Shown here in pieces: positions 41,571 through 50,809 of a DNA stretch of 64,000 nt. Each line of letters begins with the position of its first letter. Within the stretch, counting starts at the first letter, position 1. This DNA is from Candidatus Micrarchaeota archaeon (GTDB lineage: Archaea; Micrarchaeota; Micrarchaeia; Micrarchaeales; Micrarchaeaceae). Below the pieces are notes generated by a model that saw only the letters and a program-made list of their open reading frames with translations, did not search any database and was not told the DNA's origin. The position numbers and the translations under genes were made by a program. The stretch lies in NCBI GenBank assembly GCA_028866575.1, contig JAGWHU010000004.1, forward strand, positions 49,274 through 113,273. Direction: 5' to 3'.

Positions 41571-41908
41571 TGTTTGCCATGAAGGAGGGAAAAAGCATAA
41601 ACCTGATGATGATCATTGCCGCAACGCTTCTTGGCGGGATAGGGCAGTTCCTGTTCAAGTACGCGTTCACGGACAACAGCCTAATACTTACGCTGCTTGC
41701 AGGGATCGCGGTTTACGCGCTGTCAACCGCATTGTACTTCTACGTGCTCAGCAGGGTGCACCTGAGCTGGGCCTACGGACTGAACGGGATAACTTACATA
41801 CTTGCAGTAGTGCTCGCGGCCACGGTGCTCTCCGAGAAGGTGCCGCTGCTCAGGTGGGGCGGCGTGCTGGTCATAGCTATAGGCGTCATATTCGTGAGCA
41901 TAAGCTGA
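41570..41908 (+). CDS. EamA/SMR-like small membrane transporter subunit B
   Basis: 112 residues with four helices. GQFLFKYAFTDNSL, STALYFYVLSRVHLSWAYGLNG and WGGVLVIAIGVIFVSI match the C-terminal half of DMT transporters (the 'SxAYpl' motif is YG here). There is no acidic residue in helix 1, unlike multidrug EmrE, so lipid-linked sugar or other substrate export fits better than drug efflux; this is inference. Overlaps the upstream gene by one base. Confidence 0.75.
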   Translation: MFAMKEGKSINLMMIIAATLLGGIGQFLFKYAFTDNSLILTLLAGIAVYALSTALYFYVLSRVHLSWAYGLNGITYILAVVLAATVLSEKVPLLRWGGVLVIAIGVIFVSIS

Positions 41909-42013
41909 AGCGACACAGCTGCAATTAAAACTGCGGATTCGCCTACGGCACCGCATTGCAAAAAGGATAAATATCTTGACAAGCGAAAAAATACTGGAAT
42001 TATAGATGGTTTG

Positions 42014-42478
42014 ATGGCAACAAAGGACTTTAATGCAGGGGACATTGCGAACGGGAAGGCCAAAGTTACTTGGACCACGATAGCGCGTATGAAGAAATTA
42101 CCGAGCATGTACGAGGGGAAGAGCGTCTCTGTCGAAGCGGTAATGAACGGCAGCCCAATACAGGTAAACAACCACTTCATCTACTTTGACGCCAGGGACG
42201 TGTCAAGGGAAAACGGGGTGCAGGCCGTAAAGGTCGAAGTGCAGCGCGCCAGCGTGAGCGGCTCAGCCTTTGAAATGGCAAAGACCCTAACAACAAACAG
42301 CGTGATAAGGATATACGGGAAGTTCAGGGCCCCGGTTGGCGACTACGGCATACCCGTAATAGAATGCACCGGCATGGCAAGGATAGATGCCGCTGGCAAG
42401 AACACGTTTGAATACGGCAGCGCGCTCAGGAAAGGGCGCGCCAACAGCCCCTACTACAGGGAAATAATCTGGTATTAA
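42014..42478 (+). CDS. Hypothetical beta-rich protein, possibly OB-fold
   Basis: 154 residues from ATG 42014 (a TTG just before is an alternative). Strand-like segments KSVSVEAVMNGSPIQVNNHF, HFIYFDARDV, TNSVIRIYGKFRAPVG and YGIPVIECTGMARIDA suggest an OB-fold, as in single-stranded DNA or tRNA-binding proteins. No diagnostic motif. TATA-like sequence (GATAAATATC) about 45 bases upstream. Confidence 0.5.
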   Translation: MATKDFNAGDIANGKAKVTWTTIARMKKLPSMYEGKSVSVEAVMNGSPIQVNNHFIYFDARDVSRENGVQAVKVEVQRASVSGSAFEMAKTLTTNSVIRIYGKFRAPVGDYGIPVIECTGMARIDAAGKNTFEYGSALRKGRANSPYYREIIWY

Positions 42479-42518
42479 GAATAAAGAGGGGAGAAAAAAG
42501 TGCCAAGCTGCGCTCTTG

Positions 42519-43088
42519 CTACTTGACCTCAAGCATCTTTACCTCAACCTTGTTGAGGGGCGCTATGTGCCTCAGCTTCGAAGCAAGCTCAGCCTGGAAT
42601 TTGCCCTCTATTATGGAGTTTATCGCAGGGTTTGCGTCGTTCTCCTTGAAGTAGTTCGCCACGATCTCGTTCATCTCCTTCCTTATCCCTATGAGCCTGC
42701 TGCGCGTCACCCTTGATCTTGTTATCACTATCATCTTCACCACCATCCCGGTGCCGTCCCTGCTCGTGACCGGCAATACGGAATCCGCGACGCTCCTGTA
42801 CCTCCTCACGAGTGACCTCATGTAGCTGTACAGCTGCGATATGGACATGAGCTTTGTGTGCGCGGCGTTGCCGTTCACGTCCGTGACCTTGAGCACAACG
42901 CTGGTGTATGCGTTCGAGGGGTTCCTCGTCAGGGAATCGAGCCCTATGACTATCTTCCTGCCCACTATCGCCTTGTCCTCGTTTGCGGGCATCTCGCCTA
43001 TTATCGCGTCGTTGAACACTGCCGGGGCGTGCACCGCGTACCATTTCTTGAGCTTCCATTTGTCAGCCCCTTTCTTCTGAAGTGTCAT
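42519..43088 (-). CDS. rps3ae: 30S ribosomal protein eS1 (S3Ae)
   Basis: 189 residues, close to the family's 190-200. KKWYAVHAPAVFNDAIIGEM and GRKIVIGLDSLTRNPSNAYT, then SISQLYSYMRSLVRRYRSVAD, and a C-terminal IEGKFQAELASKLRHIAPL match archaeal S3Ae. It follows uS15 by seven bases (ribosome-binding GTGATGAT in the gap), in an operon with valS. Confidence 0.95.
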   Translation of the reverse strand: MTLQKKGADKWKLKKWYAVHAPAVFNDAIIGEMPANEDKAIVGRKIVIGLDSLTRNPSNAYTSVVLKVTDVNGNAAHTKLMSISQLYSYMRSLVRRYRSVADSVLPVTSRDGTGMVVKMIVITRSRVTRSRLIGIRKEMNEIVANYFKENDANPAINSIIEGKFQAELASKLRHIAPLNKVEVKMLEVK

Positions 43089-43095
43089 TTTATCA

Positions 43096-43560
43096 TCACG
43101 TGGTCTTCTTTATGAGCAGCGCAGCCTGCTTCGGATCGTATCTCCATCCTTCGGGCAGCTTGCCCTTTGCTATGTAGTATTTCGTGAGCCTCCATATCTT
43201 TGCCTCGACGCCATTCAGCTTCTTCTGGTTGTGGTAATCCTGCCTGTTCTTCTCCATATGGGAGTTGATTTTTACAGCCTTCTTCATCAGGTCCATGATG
43301 TCCGGGGGCATTTCCTCCGCAACGCCCTTGTCCTGCATTATCCTGACCAGCCTCTTGCCCATGTAGTGCTTCACGTAGGGGATCCCATGCTCATTCTTCA
43401 GCATCTCGCCTATCCTTGCCGGCTCCATTCCCTGCTTGGCGTAGTTGACGATCGTTTCCTCTATCTTGGCCCTGTCGAATTCCTTGGGCTCGCCTATCGA
43501 TTCTGCCAGGGGCTTCCTTGACTTCGACTTGCCGCGCCTCTTGGAATGCATTCTAGCCAT
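43096..43560 (-). CDS. rps15: 30S ribosomal protein uS15
   Basis: 154 residues from ATG 43560, giving MARMHSKRRGKSKSRKP, the typical archaeal start; the longer frame adds four residues without family support. The S15 core is seen in PARIGEMLKNEHGIPYVKHY and KINSHMEKNRQDYHNQKKLN. It binds 16S rRNA. It lies 20 bases downstream of valS on the same strand and seven bases upstream of eS1. Confidence 0.95.
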   Translation of the reverse strand: MARMHSKRRGKSKSRKPLAESIGEPKEFDRAKIEETIVNYAKQGMEPARIGEMLKNEHGIPYVKHYMGKRLVRIMQDKGVAEEMPPDIMDLMKKAVKINSHMEKNRQDYHNQKKLNGVEAKIWRLTKYYIAKGKLPEGWRYDPKQAALLIKKTT

Positions 43561-43580
43561 TGAAACACACATTTTAAGGG

Positions 43581-46019
43581 TTATATATTCACAGTAACTG
43601 AGTACTCTCCTTTTGCTATCTCTACCTTCTTAGCCTTGCATATCTGCACAAGCTCCTCTTTAGAGGATAAGGTTGCTTTATAATATTCTTCAGGAACATT
43701 TATATTAATTGATGTTATCTCGAAGTTGAGCGCCTTCTTCTCCCTTGCCTTCGCCTTCCTCACGTCGCTTATTATGGCGTTGAGGAACGCGCCGACGCTC
43801 TCGTAGTCTATGCCCACTACCGCGCTCTTGAATATTATACCGTTTATCACGTAGTCCGAGCCTGATCTTATATCCAGGTTCTCCGGGAAGCCCTCCAGGA
43901 ATATGCTGCTGCCCTTCATCTTAGAGAACAGCTCCTCCGATGCGTGCGGCATTATCGGTGCGAGCAGCTTCAGTATCGTGTCAAGCACATGCTTCAACAC
44001 GTGCGCCGCGGCGTGCCTGCTCTCCTCCATGCCTTTCTCCTTGGAATATATCCTGTATTTCACGCTCTCTATGTAATAGTCGCAGAACTCGTGCCAGTAA
44101 AAGTTTATCGCGGTGTTCGCGGCATCGTAGAAATTGAATTTTTCGTATGAATCGTTCACGTCCTTCACTACGCTGTTGAGCCTGTTGAGTATCCACATGT
44201 CGAATGTGCCGATGCCGCTGCTCGCAACTTCAAAGGGCACGGGCTCGCCTGCCTCCTTCAGCGCGGTTTCCACGAAGGCGAAGGAGTTGAACAGCTTGGT
44301 TATGAAGCTCTTTGCGAATTCCACGTCGTTGTATATGAACGGCTTGTCCTTGCCTATGGCGCTGCTAAGGGCGCACCACAGCCTGACTGTATCGACAGGG
44401 TACTTAGCAAGCACCTCGTCGGGGGATGCGCCTATGCCCTTGCTCTTGCTCATCCTCTTGCCGTCCGGGGCGAGTATCATCCCGTGCACGAGCATGTTCT
44501 CAAAGGGCTTGTTTTCGGTGAGCGCCCATGACCTGAATATGGTGTAAAAGGCCCAGGTCCTTATTATCTCTGTGCCCTGTAATCTGAGCGCGGTCGGATA
44601 TGCCATGCCAAAAAGCTCCCTGTTGTCCGGCCATCCGGAGATTATGAGCGGCGTTATCGAGGAATCGACCCAGACGTCGCAGGTTGCGGTCTCCCCCTTC
44701 AGCGGGCCGCCGCATTTCGGGCATTTTTCATGCGGTGCGCCGTCCCTTGCAGGATCCACCGGTAGGCTCTCGCGCCCTGGCGTTGCTATGAAGCCGCACT
44801 TCTCGCAGTACCAGAACGGCAGCGGCGTCCCGAATACCCTGTTCCTGGATATTATCCAGTCGTAATCTATGAAGTTCGCCCAATCCTCCAGATATCTTTT
44901 CGTGAACTCGGGCACCCACTTTATCTCGTTTGCGAGCAGCTTTATCTTCTCAGTATACTCCTTGACTTTTATGAACCACTGGACGGACATGATAAGTTCT
45001 ATCGGGGTGCCGCACCTGTCGTGCACCTTTATGGCGTGCTTCACCGTTTCCTTCTTGACCAGCGCCCCTGCCTCCTCAAGCGCCTTTATGATCTCAGCCC
45101 TTGCATCGGTTACCCTCATTCCGGTAAACTTCTGGGCGTTTTTCAGCAGGCCCTTCTCGTCCATGGATTCTATCATCCTGAGCTTGTGCCTGTAGTACAT
45201 TTCCCTGTCGACCTTGTCGCCGAACGTGCAGACCATCTCTGCCCCTGTCCCGAACTCCATGTCGACGCTGTCGTCTTCTATGACATCCACTGACGCCCCG
45301 AATATCGGCGTTTTAATCCTGCTGCCCCTTAGATTTTTGAACCTTTCGTCCTTCGGGTTTATCGCAACCGCAACGCACGCATGAAGCAGCTCCGGCCTTG
45401 TGGTTGCTATGGTAATGCTCCTACCGCTGGAGCCCTCTACCTCAAAATTCAGGTACGAAAGCACGGTTTCCTCCTCCTTTTCCTCGGTTTCCGCATGCGC
45501 TATCGCCGACCTGTCCTTCCAGCACCATTCTACCGGATAGTTCCCCCTGTATACCATTCCCTTGTCATGCATCATTATCAGCGAAAGCTGCACCTTGGCC
45601 CTGTATTCTTGCGACATCGTGGTATATTCATGCCTATAGTCCGGCGAGAATCCCATCCTGTACATCTGCTCCTTCATCTTGTCCAGGTTCGCCTGCGCTA
45701 TCTCCACGCATTTATTGTAGAATTCCTCGCGCGAAAGCCCGAATCCGAATTTTTTCTCGACCGCCTTCTCGGTGGGGAAGCCCTGGGTGTCCCACCCCTG
45801 CGGGTACAACACGTTAAAGCCCTTCATGCGCTTGTATCTTGCGATGAAGTCGATCAAGCTGTAGCTTGTCACGTGGCCCATGTGCAGGGTACCAGAGGTG
45901 AACGGCGGCGGCGTGTCTATGACATAGGCCTTTTTGTCCCTGTTTTTTTCGTCGAAAAGGCCTATCCCGTTGTCCAGCCAGTACCTGTTCCATTTGTCGT
46001 CTATAGATGCATCATACAT
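43581..46019 (-). CDS. valS: Valyl-tRNA synthetase
   Basis: 812 residues from ATG 46019 (MYDASIDDKWNRYW); the frame extends 15 codons upstream from a TTG without family support. HIGH reads TLHMGH after PPFTSG, KMSKS reads KRMSKSKG, and the editing CP1 domain (TTRPELLHACVAVAINP, GTGAEMVCTFGD) and zinc pair (CEKCGF, CPKCGG) are intact. It charges tRNA-Val. The canonical motifs here contrast with the IleRS in the same window. It is followed by uS15 and eS1. Confidence 0.96.
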   Translation of the reverse strand: MYDASIDDKWNRYWLDNGIGLFDEKNRDKKAYVIDTPPPFTSGTLHMGHVTSYSLIDFIARYKRMKGFNVLYPQGWDTQGFPTEKAVEKKFGFGLSREEFYNKCVEIAQANLDKMKEQMYRMGFSPDYRHEYTTMSQEYRAKVQLSLIMMHDKGMVYRGNYPVEWCWKDRSAIAHAETEEKEEETVLSYLNFEVEGSSGRSITIATTRPELLHACVAVAINPKDERFKNLRGSRIKTPIFGASVDVIEDDSVDMEFGTGAEMVCTFGDKVDREMYYRHKLRMIESMDEKGLLKNAQKFTGMRVTDARAEIIKALEEAGALVKKETVKHAIKVHDRCGTPIELIMSVQWFIKVKEYTEKIKLLANEIKWVPEFTKRYLEDWANFIDYDWIISRNRVFGTPLPFWYCEKCGFIATPGRESLPVDPARDGAPHEKCPKCGGPLKGETATCDVWVDSSITPLIISGWPDNRELFGMAYPTALRLQGTEIIRTWAFYTIFRSWALTENKPFENMLVHGMILAPDGKRMSKSKGIGASPDEVLAKYPVDTVRLWCALSSAIGKDKPFIYNDVEFAKSFITKLFNSFAFVETALKEAGEPVPFEVASSGIGTFDMWILNRLNSVVKDVNDSYEKFNFYDAANTAINFYWHEFCDYYIESVKYRIYSKEKGMEESRHAAAHVLKHVLDTILKLLAPIMPHASEELFSKMKGSSIFLEGFPENLDIRSGSDYVINGIIFKSAVVGIDYESVGAFLNAIISDVRKAKAREKKALNFEITSININVPEEYYKATLSSKEELVQICKAKKVEIAKGEYSVTVNI

Positions 46020-46135
46020 TCGCACACCGGTGCCTGTAGCGGCAAGGCTAACTGAATATACCAACGGAAATTAATAAACAAAATAATAAACAAAACAATA
46101 AATAAAATAAAAAACTAAAAAATAAAAATAAGTTG

Positions 46136-46426
46136 TTAAGCTACGAGCTCGCCTATTGCGAACCTTGCCTTCACGTCCGTGATCCTAACCTTTACCGTGT
46201 CGCCCTCCTTTGCGCCCTTTATAAAGATTACAAATCCGTCCTTCTTGGCTATGCCGTCGCCCTTAGACGCCACCGCCTCCACCTTCACTTCGACCTCGTC
46301 GCCCACCTTTACCGGCTTTGGCAGGAAATAGTTTGGATTCATGTTCATTACACGCCTTCCTCTTCCGCCCCCATGCCTTTCTCCGCCTTCTTCGAAGTCT
46401 CCTTCATTGCTTTCTCCATGTTTCAT
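46136..46426 (-). CDS. TRAM-domain RNA-binding protein
   Basis: 96 residues: a Gly/Glu/Arg-rich N-terminus (about 1-30) followed by a TRAM domain (KPVKVGDEVEVKVEAVASKG, then GDGIAKKDGFVIFIKGAKEG and VRITDVKARFAIGELV). Stand-alone TRAM proteins in archaea bind RNA, and at least one acts as an RNA chaperone in cold adaptation. On its strand the gene is followed by a 60-base T-rich tract (46076-46135) that may terminate transcription. Confidence 0.88.
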   Translation of the reverse strand: MKHGESNEGDFEEGGERHGGGRGRRVMNMNPNYFLPKPVKVGDEVEVKVEAVASKGDGIAKKDGFVIFIKGAKEGDTVKVRITDVKARFAIGELVA

Positions 46427-46550
46427 TCAATCTTTTGCTCATACGTAGAATTAGCTGTTACGCCTTACTCCGTATAGTGTATGATGTTGGAGGTTCAAGC
46501 TTAAAAATCTTTCTGTAAAGCTTAGGTTTCTGGCAATCGGGAAACCATAT

Positions 46551-47195
46551 TCACAGGTGCATGTACAGGTCCTCTATGCTCCTGAAGAGGTAATCCGGCT
46601 TTATGCTGCTAAGTCTGTGCTGGCTGTCGAAGCCGCACGATACCGCGCATGAATGCACATTCGCGAGCTTGGCGGTTATGACGTCGTCCACCATGTCCCC
46701 TATGTATATGCACCGCCCGGGCCTCACCTTCGTCGTGTTGAGTATCGCCTTCAGCCCCGTGGGGTTGGGCTTCAGCGCATGCAGGTCCCTTGCGCTCACT
46801 ATGACGTCGAAGCTGTCCATCATGTTGAGTATTCGGAGCTCCCTTATGACCCTGCTCCCCCTCCCGTTGGAGAATATCGCCGTCTTCTTGCCCCTGCCCC
46901 TCAATTTCCTTATCAGCCTCATCGAGTCGTTGTGCAGCTTCGGCCTGCTAAGGTTCAGGAATATGTCGAAAAGGTTGGTCATTATGTCGTTCTTCATCTC
47001 CTCCTCTTTCAGCCTTCTCTTGAGGTCATAGTCCACGTGCCTGAAGTCCTTTATCTTGCTGTCCTTGTTCCATATGTGCAGCGCCCTCTTTACCGCCTCG
47101 TTCACGCGCATCGTGAGCCTCATGCTGTTGAGGGTACCGTCCCAGTCGAAAACGAAAAGGTCGTGGTCCATGAGCTTTTTTTTGTCGGAAGGCAT
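46551..47195 (-). CDS. HAD-family hydrolase (phosphatase)
   Basis: 214 residues. HAD motif I FDWDGTLNS (nucleophile and general-acid Asp), motif II FSNGRG, motif III Lys in LKPNPTG, and motif IV YIGDMVDDV are intact, with a helical C1 cap (about 30-95), as in phosphoglycolate phosphatases. The true substrate is unknown. The gene starts one base after the leuS stop, so it is probably cotranscribed with leuS. Confidence 0.88.
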   Translation of the reverse strand: MPSDKKKLMDHDLFVFDWDGTLNSMRLTMRVNEAVKRALHIWNKDSKIKDFRHVDYDLKRRLKEEEMKNDIMTNLFDIFLNLSRPKLHNDSMRLIRKLRGRGKKTAIFSNGRGSRVIRELRILNMMDSFDVIVSARDLHALKPNPTGLKAILNTTKVRPGRCIYIGDMVDDVITAKLANVHSCAVSCGFDSQHRLSSIKPDYLFRSIEDLYMHL

Positions 47196-47196
47196 C

Positions 47197-50073
47197 TCAA
47201 CCCCATGCTATGTCGATGCTGGGCTTGTCCGGCAACGCCCTTGATGCCCTTCCAGATTTGGACGACGCCTCGCCCTCTATCGTCACCTTTGCCCTGAACC
47301 TGTCCTCAAGGTAGGGCCTTGCTTCCAGGAAAGCCTTTAGGAGGGATTCCATGCTGAGCTCCTCCCGAGGGTTGAGGGTGTTGAGCCTCTTCGCGAACTG
47401 CCCGAGGAACCTGGAAAGGGCTTCCTTGTCTGTTTCCGTGCCAATGCTCCCCATGACTGAGCTTATGCTCTTGGATTTGGAGAGCATGCTGTAGGCCCTG
47501 GCCTTCCACTGCTCTGCTATTATGAGCCTTATCTCGCTGACCGATTTTCCGGAATTGCCCCCTATTTTTCCCGTGAGCTCTATCCCCTGCCTTATGTCGT
47601 CTATAGTGTTGTCTATAACCTCCTCTATGAGCTCCTCCTCGAGGTTTATCATGTCCTCGCTTGCCTCCGGCCACTTCTCCTGTGCCACAAAGCTGCTGTT
47701 GCCCAGCATGCTCCAGAACTCCTCCGCAACATGAGGCATGGCAGGCGCAAGCATCAGCGTTATCTTCTCAAGGAACTCCTTCAGGACCATCGCGTTCTCG
47801 CCGCTCCTCTCCATGTATTTCCTCAGCTCGTTAATCGAGTTGTAGTATATCTCGGTATATGCGCCCTTCATGTTTATGGCGTCCATCATCGGCGTGGCGG
47901 ACTTTATCTTTGAGTTAAGCTTCGAATACATCCAGTAGTCGATGTGGGATATCTCCTTGCTCTTTATGGAGGGGAGCGATAGTATGGTCCTGTAAAGGAA
48001 CTCGTTCTTAGCCTGCACGCTGTTCATGTTCTCTGTAGTGAACTCCGTGCTCGTGTCAAGATCCGCACCTGCTATCTCTATGAACCTGAGCGGATCCGCA
48101 CCGTATTTCTCAATGCCGTCAAGTATGGGTACGATGTTGCCCAGGCTCTTGCTCATCTTCTCGCCCTCGTAGTCGACGAACCCGTTGACCACTATCTGCT
48201 TGGGCCAGTACTGCTCGCCGAGTATTGCAACGTGGTTGAATATGTACATAGTTAGATGATTGGGTATTAGATCAGGGCCGGAGTGCCTTGAGGTGTTGGT
48301 GTACCAGTACTCGAACGATTCCCTGCACCTGTTCAGCGCGGGCTCGCTTATCCCGGTCAATTCAGCAACAGCATTTACATCCCCTTTGGAGAGCATCACG
48401 TAATCGAAGAATTCCGGCTTGAGGTTTTCAGGCTCTGCCTTTTCGCCCCTCAGTATGTGGTCGAAAGTGTAGAATGCCATGTACAGCGTAGAGTCCGAAA
48501 GCGACTCTATTATCGAAGTATTGTCGAACGGGAACACGGTGCCGAGGCCCTGCTTTCGCTCCGTGGCCCTAAGGTCTATCCATTCCATCGCGTTCTCGAA
48601 AGTGTGCCTCAGCTTTTCAGGCCTTATCCTCATTTCCTTTAGGTCCTTCCTTGCAGGCTCCTTCCATTTAGGGTCGCCGTAATTGATGAACCACTGATCG
48701 ACTATGTTCACCACGACCCTGAAGCCGCACCTGCAGTAGACCGGCTCGTCATTGCTTATCACGTGTATAGCGAACGCCTTCGAGTCGCCCTGCAGCTTCT
48801 GCGTTATGAGGTCCCTGGCCTCGGGCTCCCTCATGCCCTTGTACTCTTCTACAACCATTATGCCCCAGTGCGATTCCTCCCTGTATGCCAGCTTTGTCGC
48901 GAACTCAATCATGTCATCTATCGCGTTCTCGTTCGCATGAAGTATCTCAAGATACGCCAGCGCAGGTATCTCGGGATGCTGTGCAACGGCCTCGCCAGCG
49001 CTTACGTCCGTCAACGATCTTCCTATGCCTATGTTTCCCTTTTTCTCTATCTCGATTATCTTGGTGAACTCGAATTCGGGCATTGGATAATTGTCAGCCT
49101 TGAGCCTTTGGATGGCGACGTAGTCGAACGGGGCATGCGATGGTACGCTCATCACCACTCCCGTGCCTACATCGGACTTCACGAAGAATCCGGGAAGTAC
49201 GGGGATCTCCTTGCCGTTGACTGGGTTCAGCGCCTTCTTTGAAAGAAGCTCCTGCGCGCTGATGTCCCTTTCTACTGTCACGTCCAACTGGTGCTTCAGG
49301 TTGTAAAGCGCGTCATGCGATATGTAATACCTCTCGCCGTTTACCTTTGCAATGGCGTACTTGACCTCCCTGCCCACGAAGATGTTGGTAACCCCGTATA
49401 TCGTTTCGGGCCTGAACGTAGCGCACCCGAAGAATATGTCGCTTGACGCATCCTTGAACTTTATTACCGTGATCTTTTCTATTTCAGGCTGGACGTCGTG
49501 CATCGTGTCGTGCTGCCCAACTGCGTTGTTTTCGTTCGGGCACCAGCCAACGGGGTGCTTGCCCTTGGTTATGTGGCCTTTCTCCTTCAGGCGCATGAAC
49601 TGCCACTCAACGAACTTGCTGAACAACGGCTCGATGGATACGAACTTCCTGCGCCAGTCTATTCCGTAGCCGGCGGCCTTCATTCCCATCTCGGTGCTTT
49701 TTATGAAGTAGTCCGCAATGTACCTCGGGTCCGTCATCTTCTTTATCTCATCGTCAGGCACGTGGAACATCTTCAGCTCATCGATCAGCTCCTTGTCGTT
49801 GTTCCTTATGCGTTTCGCAAAGGCCAGCAGGGGAGTCCCAGTTGCATGGAATGCCATGGGGTAAAGGACGTTGTAGTTCTGCATCCGCATGTATCTCGCG
49901 TACGTGTCTGCAGTGCCGTAGGTCCTTATATGCCCCATGTGCTGCGGGGCATTAACGTACGGGAAGGCGGCTGTAACGAGAAGCGGCTTCCTGTCATTCG
50001 GCTCCACCTCGAAAAGCTTCGCGCCATTCCATGCCTTCTGCCATTTCTCCTCTAATTCTTTGTAATTTATCAT
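47197..50073 (-). CDS. leuS: Leucyl-tRNA synthetase
   Basis: 958 residues, archaeal/eukaryal type. HIGH is PQHMGHIR after AAFPYVNA, KMSKS is GEKMSKSLGN, and the editing domain (ATFRPETIYGVTN, SVPSHAPFDYVA) is placed as in archaeal LeuRS. It charges tRNA-Leu. The first gene of the minus-strand cluster; HAD and TRAM follow. The upstream 90 bases to the divergent SOD gene are AT-rich. Confidence 0.96.
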   Translation of the reverse strand: MINYKELEEKWQKAWNGAKLFEVEPNDRKPLLVTAAFPYVNAPQHMGHIRTYGTADTYARYMRMQNYNVLYPMAFHATGTPLLAFAKRIRNNDKELIDELKMFHVPDDEIKKMTDPRYIADYFIKSTEMGMKAAGYGIDWRRKFVSIEPLFSKFVEWQFMRLKEKGHITKGKHPVGWCPNENNAVGQHDTMHDVQPEIEKITVIKFKDASSDIFFGCATFRPETIYGVTNIFVGREVKYAIAKVNGERYYISHDALYNLKHQLDVTVERDISAQELLSKKALNPVNGKEIPVLPGFFVKSDVGTGVVMSVPSHAPFDYVAIQRLKADNYPMPEFEFTKIIEIEKKGNIGIGRSLTDVSAGEAVAQHPEIPALAYLEILHANENAIDDMIEFATKLAYREESHWGIMVVEEYKGMREPEARDLITQKLQGDSKAFAIHVISNDEPVYCRCGFRVVVNIVDQWFINYGDPKWKEPARKDLKEMRIRPEKLRHTFENAMEWIDLRATERKQGLGTVFPFDNTSIIESLSDSTLYMAFYTFDHILRGEKAEPENLKPEFFDYVMLSKGDVNAVAELTGISEPALNRCRESFEYWYTNTSRHSGPDLIPNHLTMYIFNHVAILGEQYWPKQIVVNGFVDYEGEKMSKSLGNIVPILDGIEKYGADPLRFIEIAGADLDTSTEFTTENMNSVQAKNEFLYRTILSLPSIKSKEISHIDYWMYSKLNSKIKSATPMMDAINMKGAYTEIYYNSINELRKYMERSGENAMVLKEFLEKITLMLAPAMPHVAEEFWSMLGNSSFVAQEKWPEASEDMINLEEELIEEVIDNTIDDIRQGIELTGKIGGNSGKSVSEIRLIIAEQWKARAYSMLSKSKSISSVMGSIGTETDKEALSRFLGQFAKRLNTLNPREELSMESLLKAFLEARPYLEDRFRAKVTIEGEASSKSGRASRALPDKPSIDIAWG

Positions 50074-50174
50074 CAGTGCACCAACTGGACAGAACGAATA
50101 TTATTTCGGTTGAGTTAGAATATTAAAAATGAATCTTTTAATAGTTTCCCTCTATAAAAGTATTGGGTGAATAT

Positions 50175-50792
50175 ATGAGCAATACCGAGGCTAACCACGC
50201 CGTAAAATCGATGCCCATTGCCTTCGACAAGGTAAAGAACGTCATGGACGAAGACACGTACAAGTGGCATCACGACACGCATTATGCTGGGTATGTCAAC
50301 AAGAGGAACGAGATAGAAAAGGAGCTGAAGTCCGTTGACAGGTCAAAGGCGAACGTCAATTACAGCGCGTTCAGGGCGCTGAAGCTGGAGGAAACCTGGA
50401 ACGGGAACGGGATGATACTCCACGAGGTGTATTGGGACACGATGGGCGGAGACGGGAAGCACGGGGATGGCATGGGCATAATAAAGAAAATAAGCGAGGA
50501 CTTCGGGTCTGTGCAGGCATGGAAGGAAGACTTTCTTGCAACCGGAAAATCGGGAAGGGGATGGGCTGTGCTTGTGGCTGATTCGCTGACTGACGGCAAG
50601 CTCAGGAACGTGCTGTTCGACTTCCACAACCTCGGGGGCCTGGTGGGATCAATGCCGCTGATCGCAGTTGACACGTTCGAGCATGCGTATTACCACAAGT
50701 TCGGGCCAGACAGGGGCGCCTACCTTAACGCGCTCGTGGACAACATAGACTGGAAGAAAGTCGAAGCGAGGTTTACGAAGCACAGGCAGTAA
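50175..50792 (+). CDS. sod: Fe/Mn superoxide dismutase
   Basis: 205 residues from ATG 50175; the frame opens with TTG 50163. Metal ligands are visible: His in YKWHHDTHYAGYV, His in ILHEVYWDTM, and Asp/His in VDTFEHAYYHKFG. GGLVGSMPLIAVD stands where most family members have a Trp before the DxWEH motif (here DTFEH), a departure from the usual DVWEH. It removes superoxide. AT-rich promoter upstream. Confidence 0.92.
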   Translation: MSNTEANHAVKSMPIAFDKVKNVMDEDTYKWHHDTHYAGYVNKRNEIEKELKSVDRSKANVNYSAFRALKLEETWNGNGMILHEVYWDTMGGDGKHGDGMGIIKKISEDFGSVQAWKEDFLATGKSGRGWAVLVADSLTDGKLRNVLFDFHNLGGLVGSMPLIAVDTFEHAYYHKFGPDRGAYLNALVDNIDWKKVEARFTKHRQ

Positions 50793-50809
50793 CCGATACA
50801 ATGATGTAG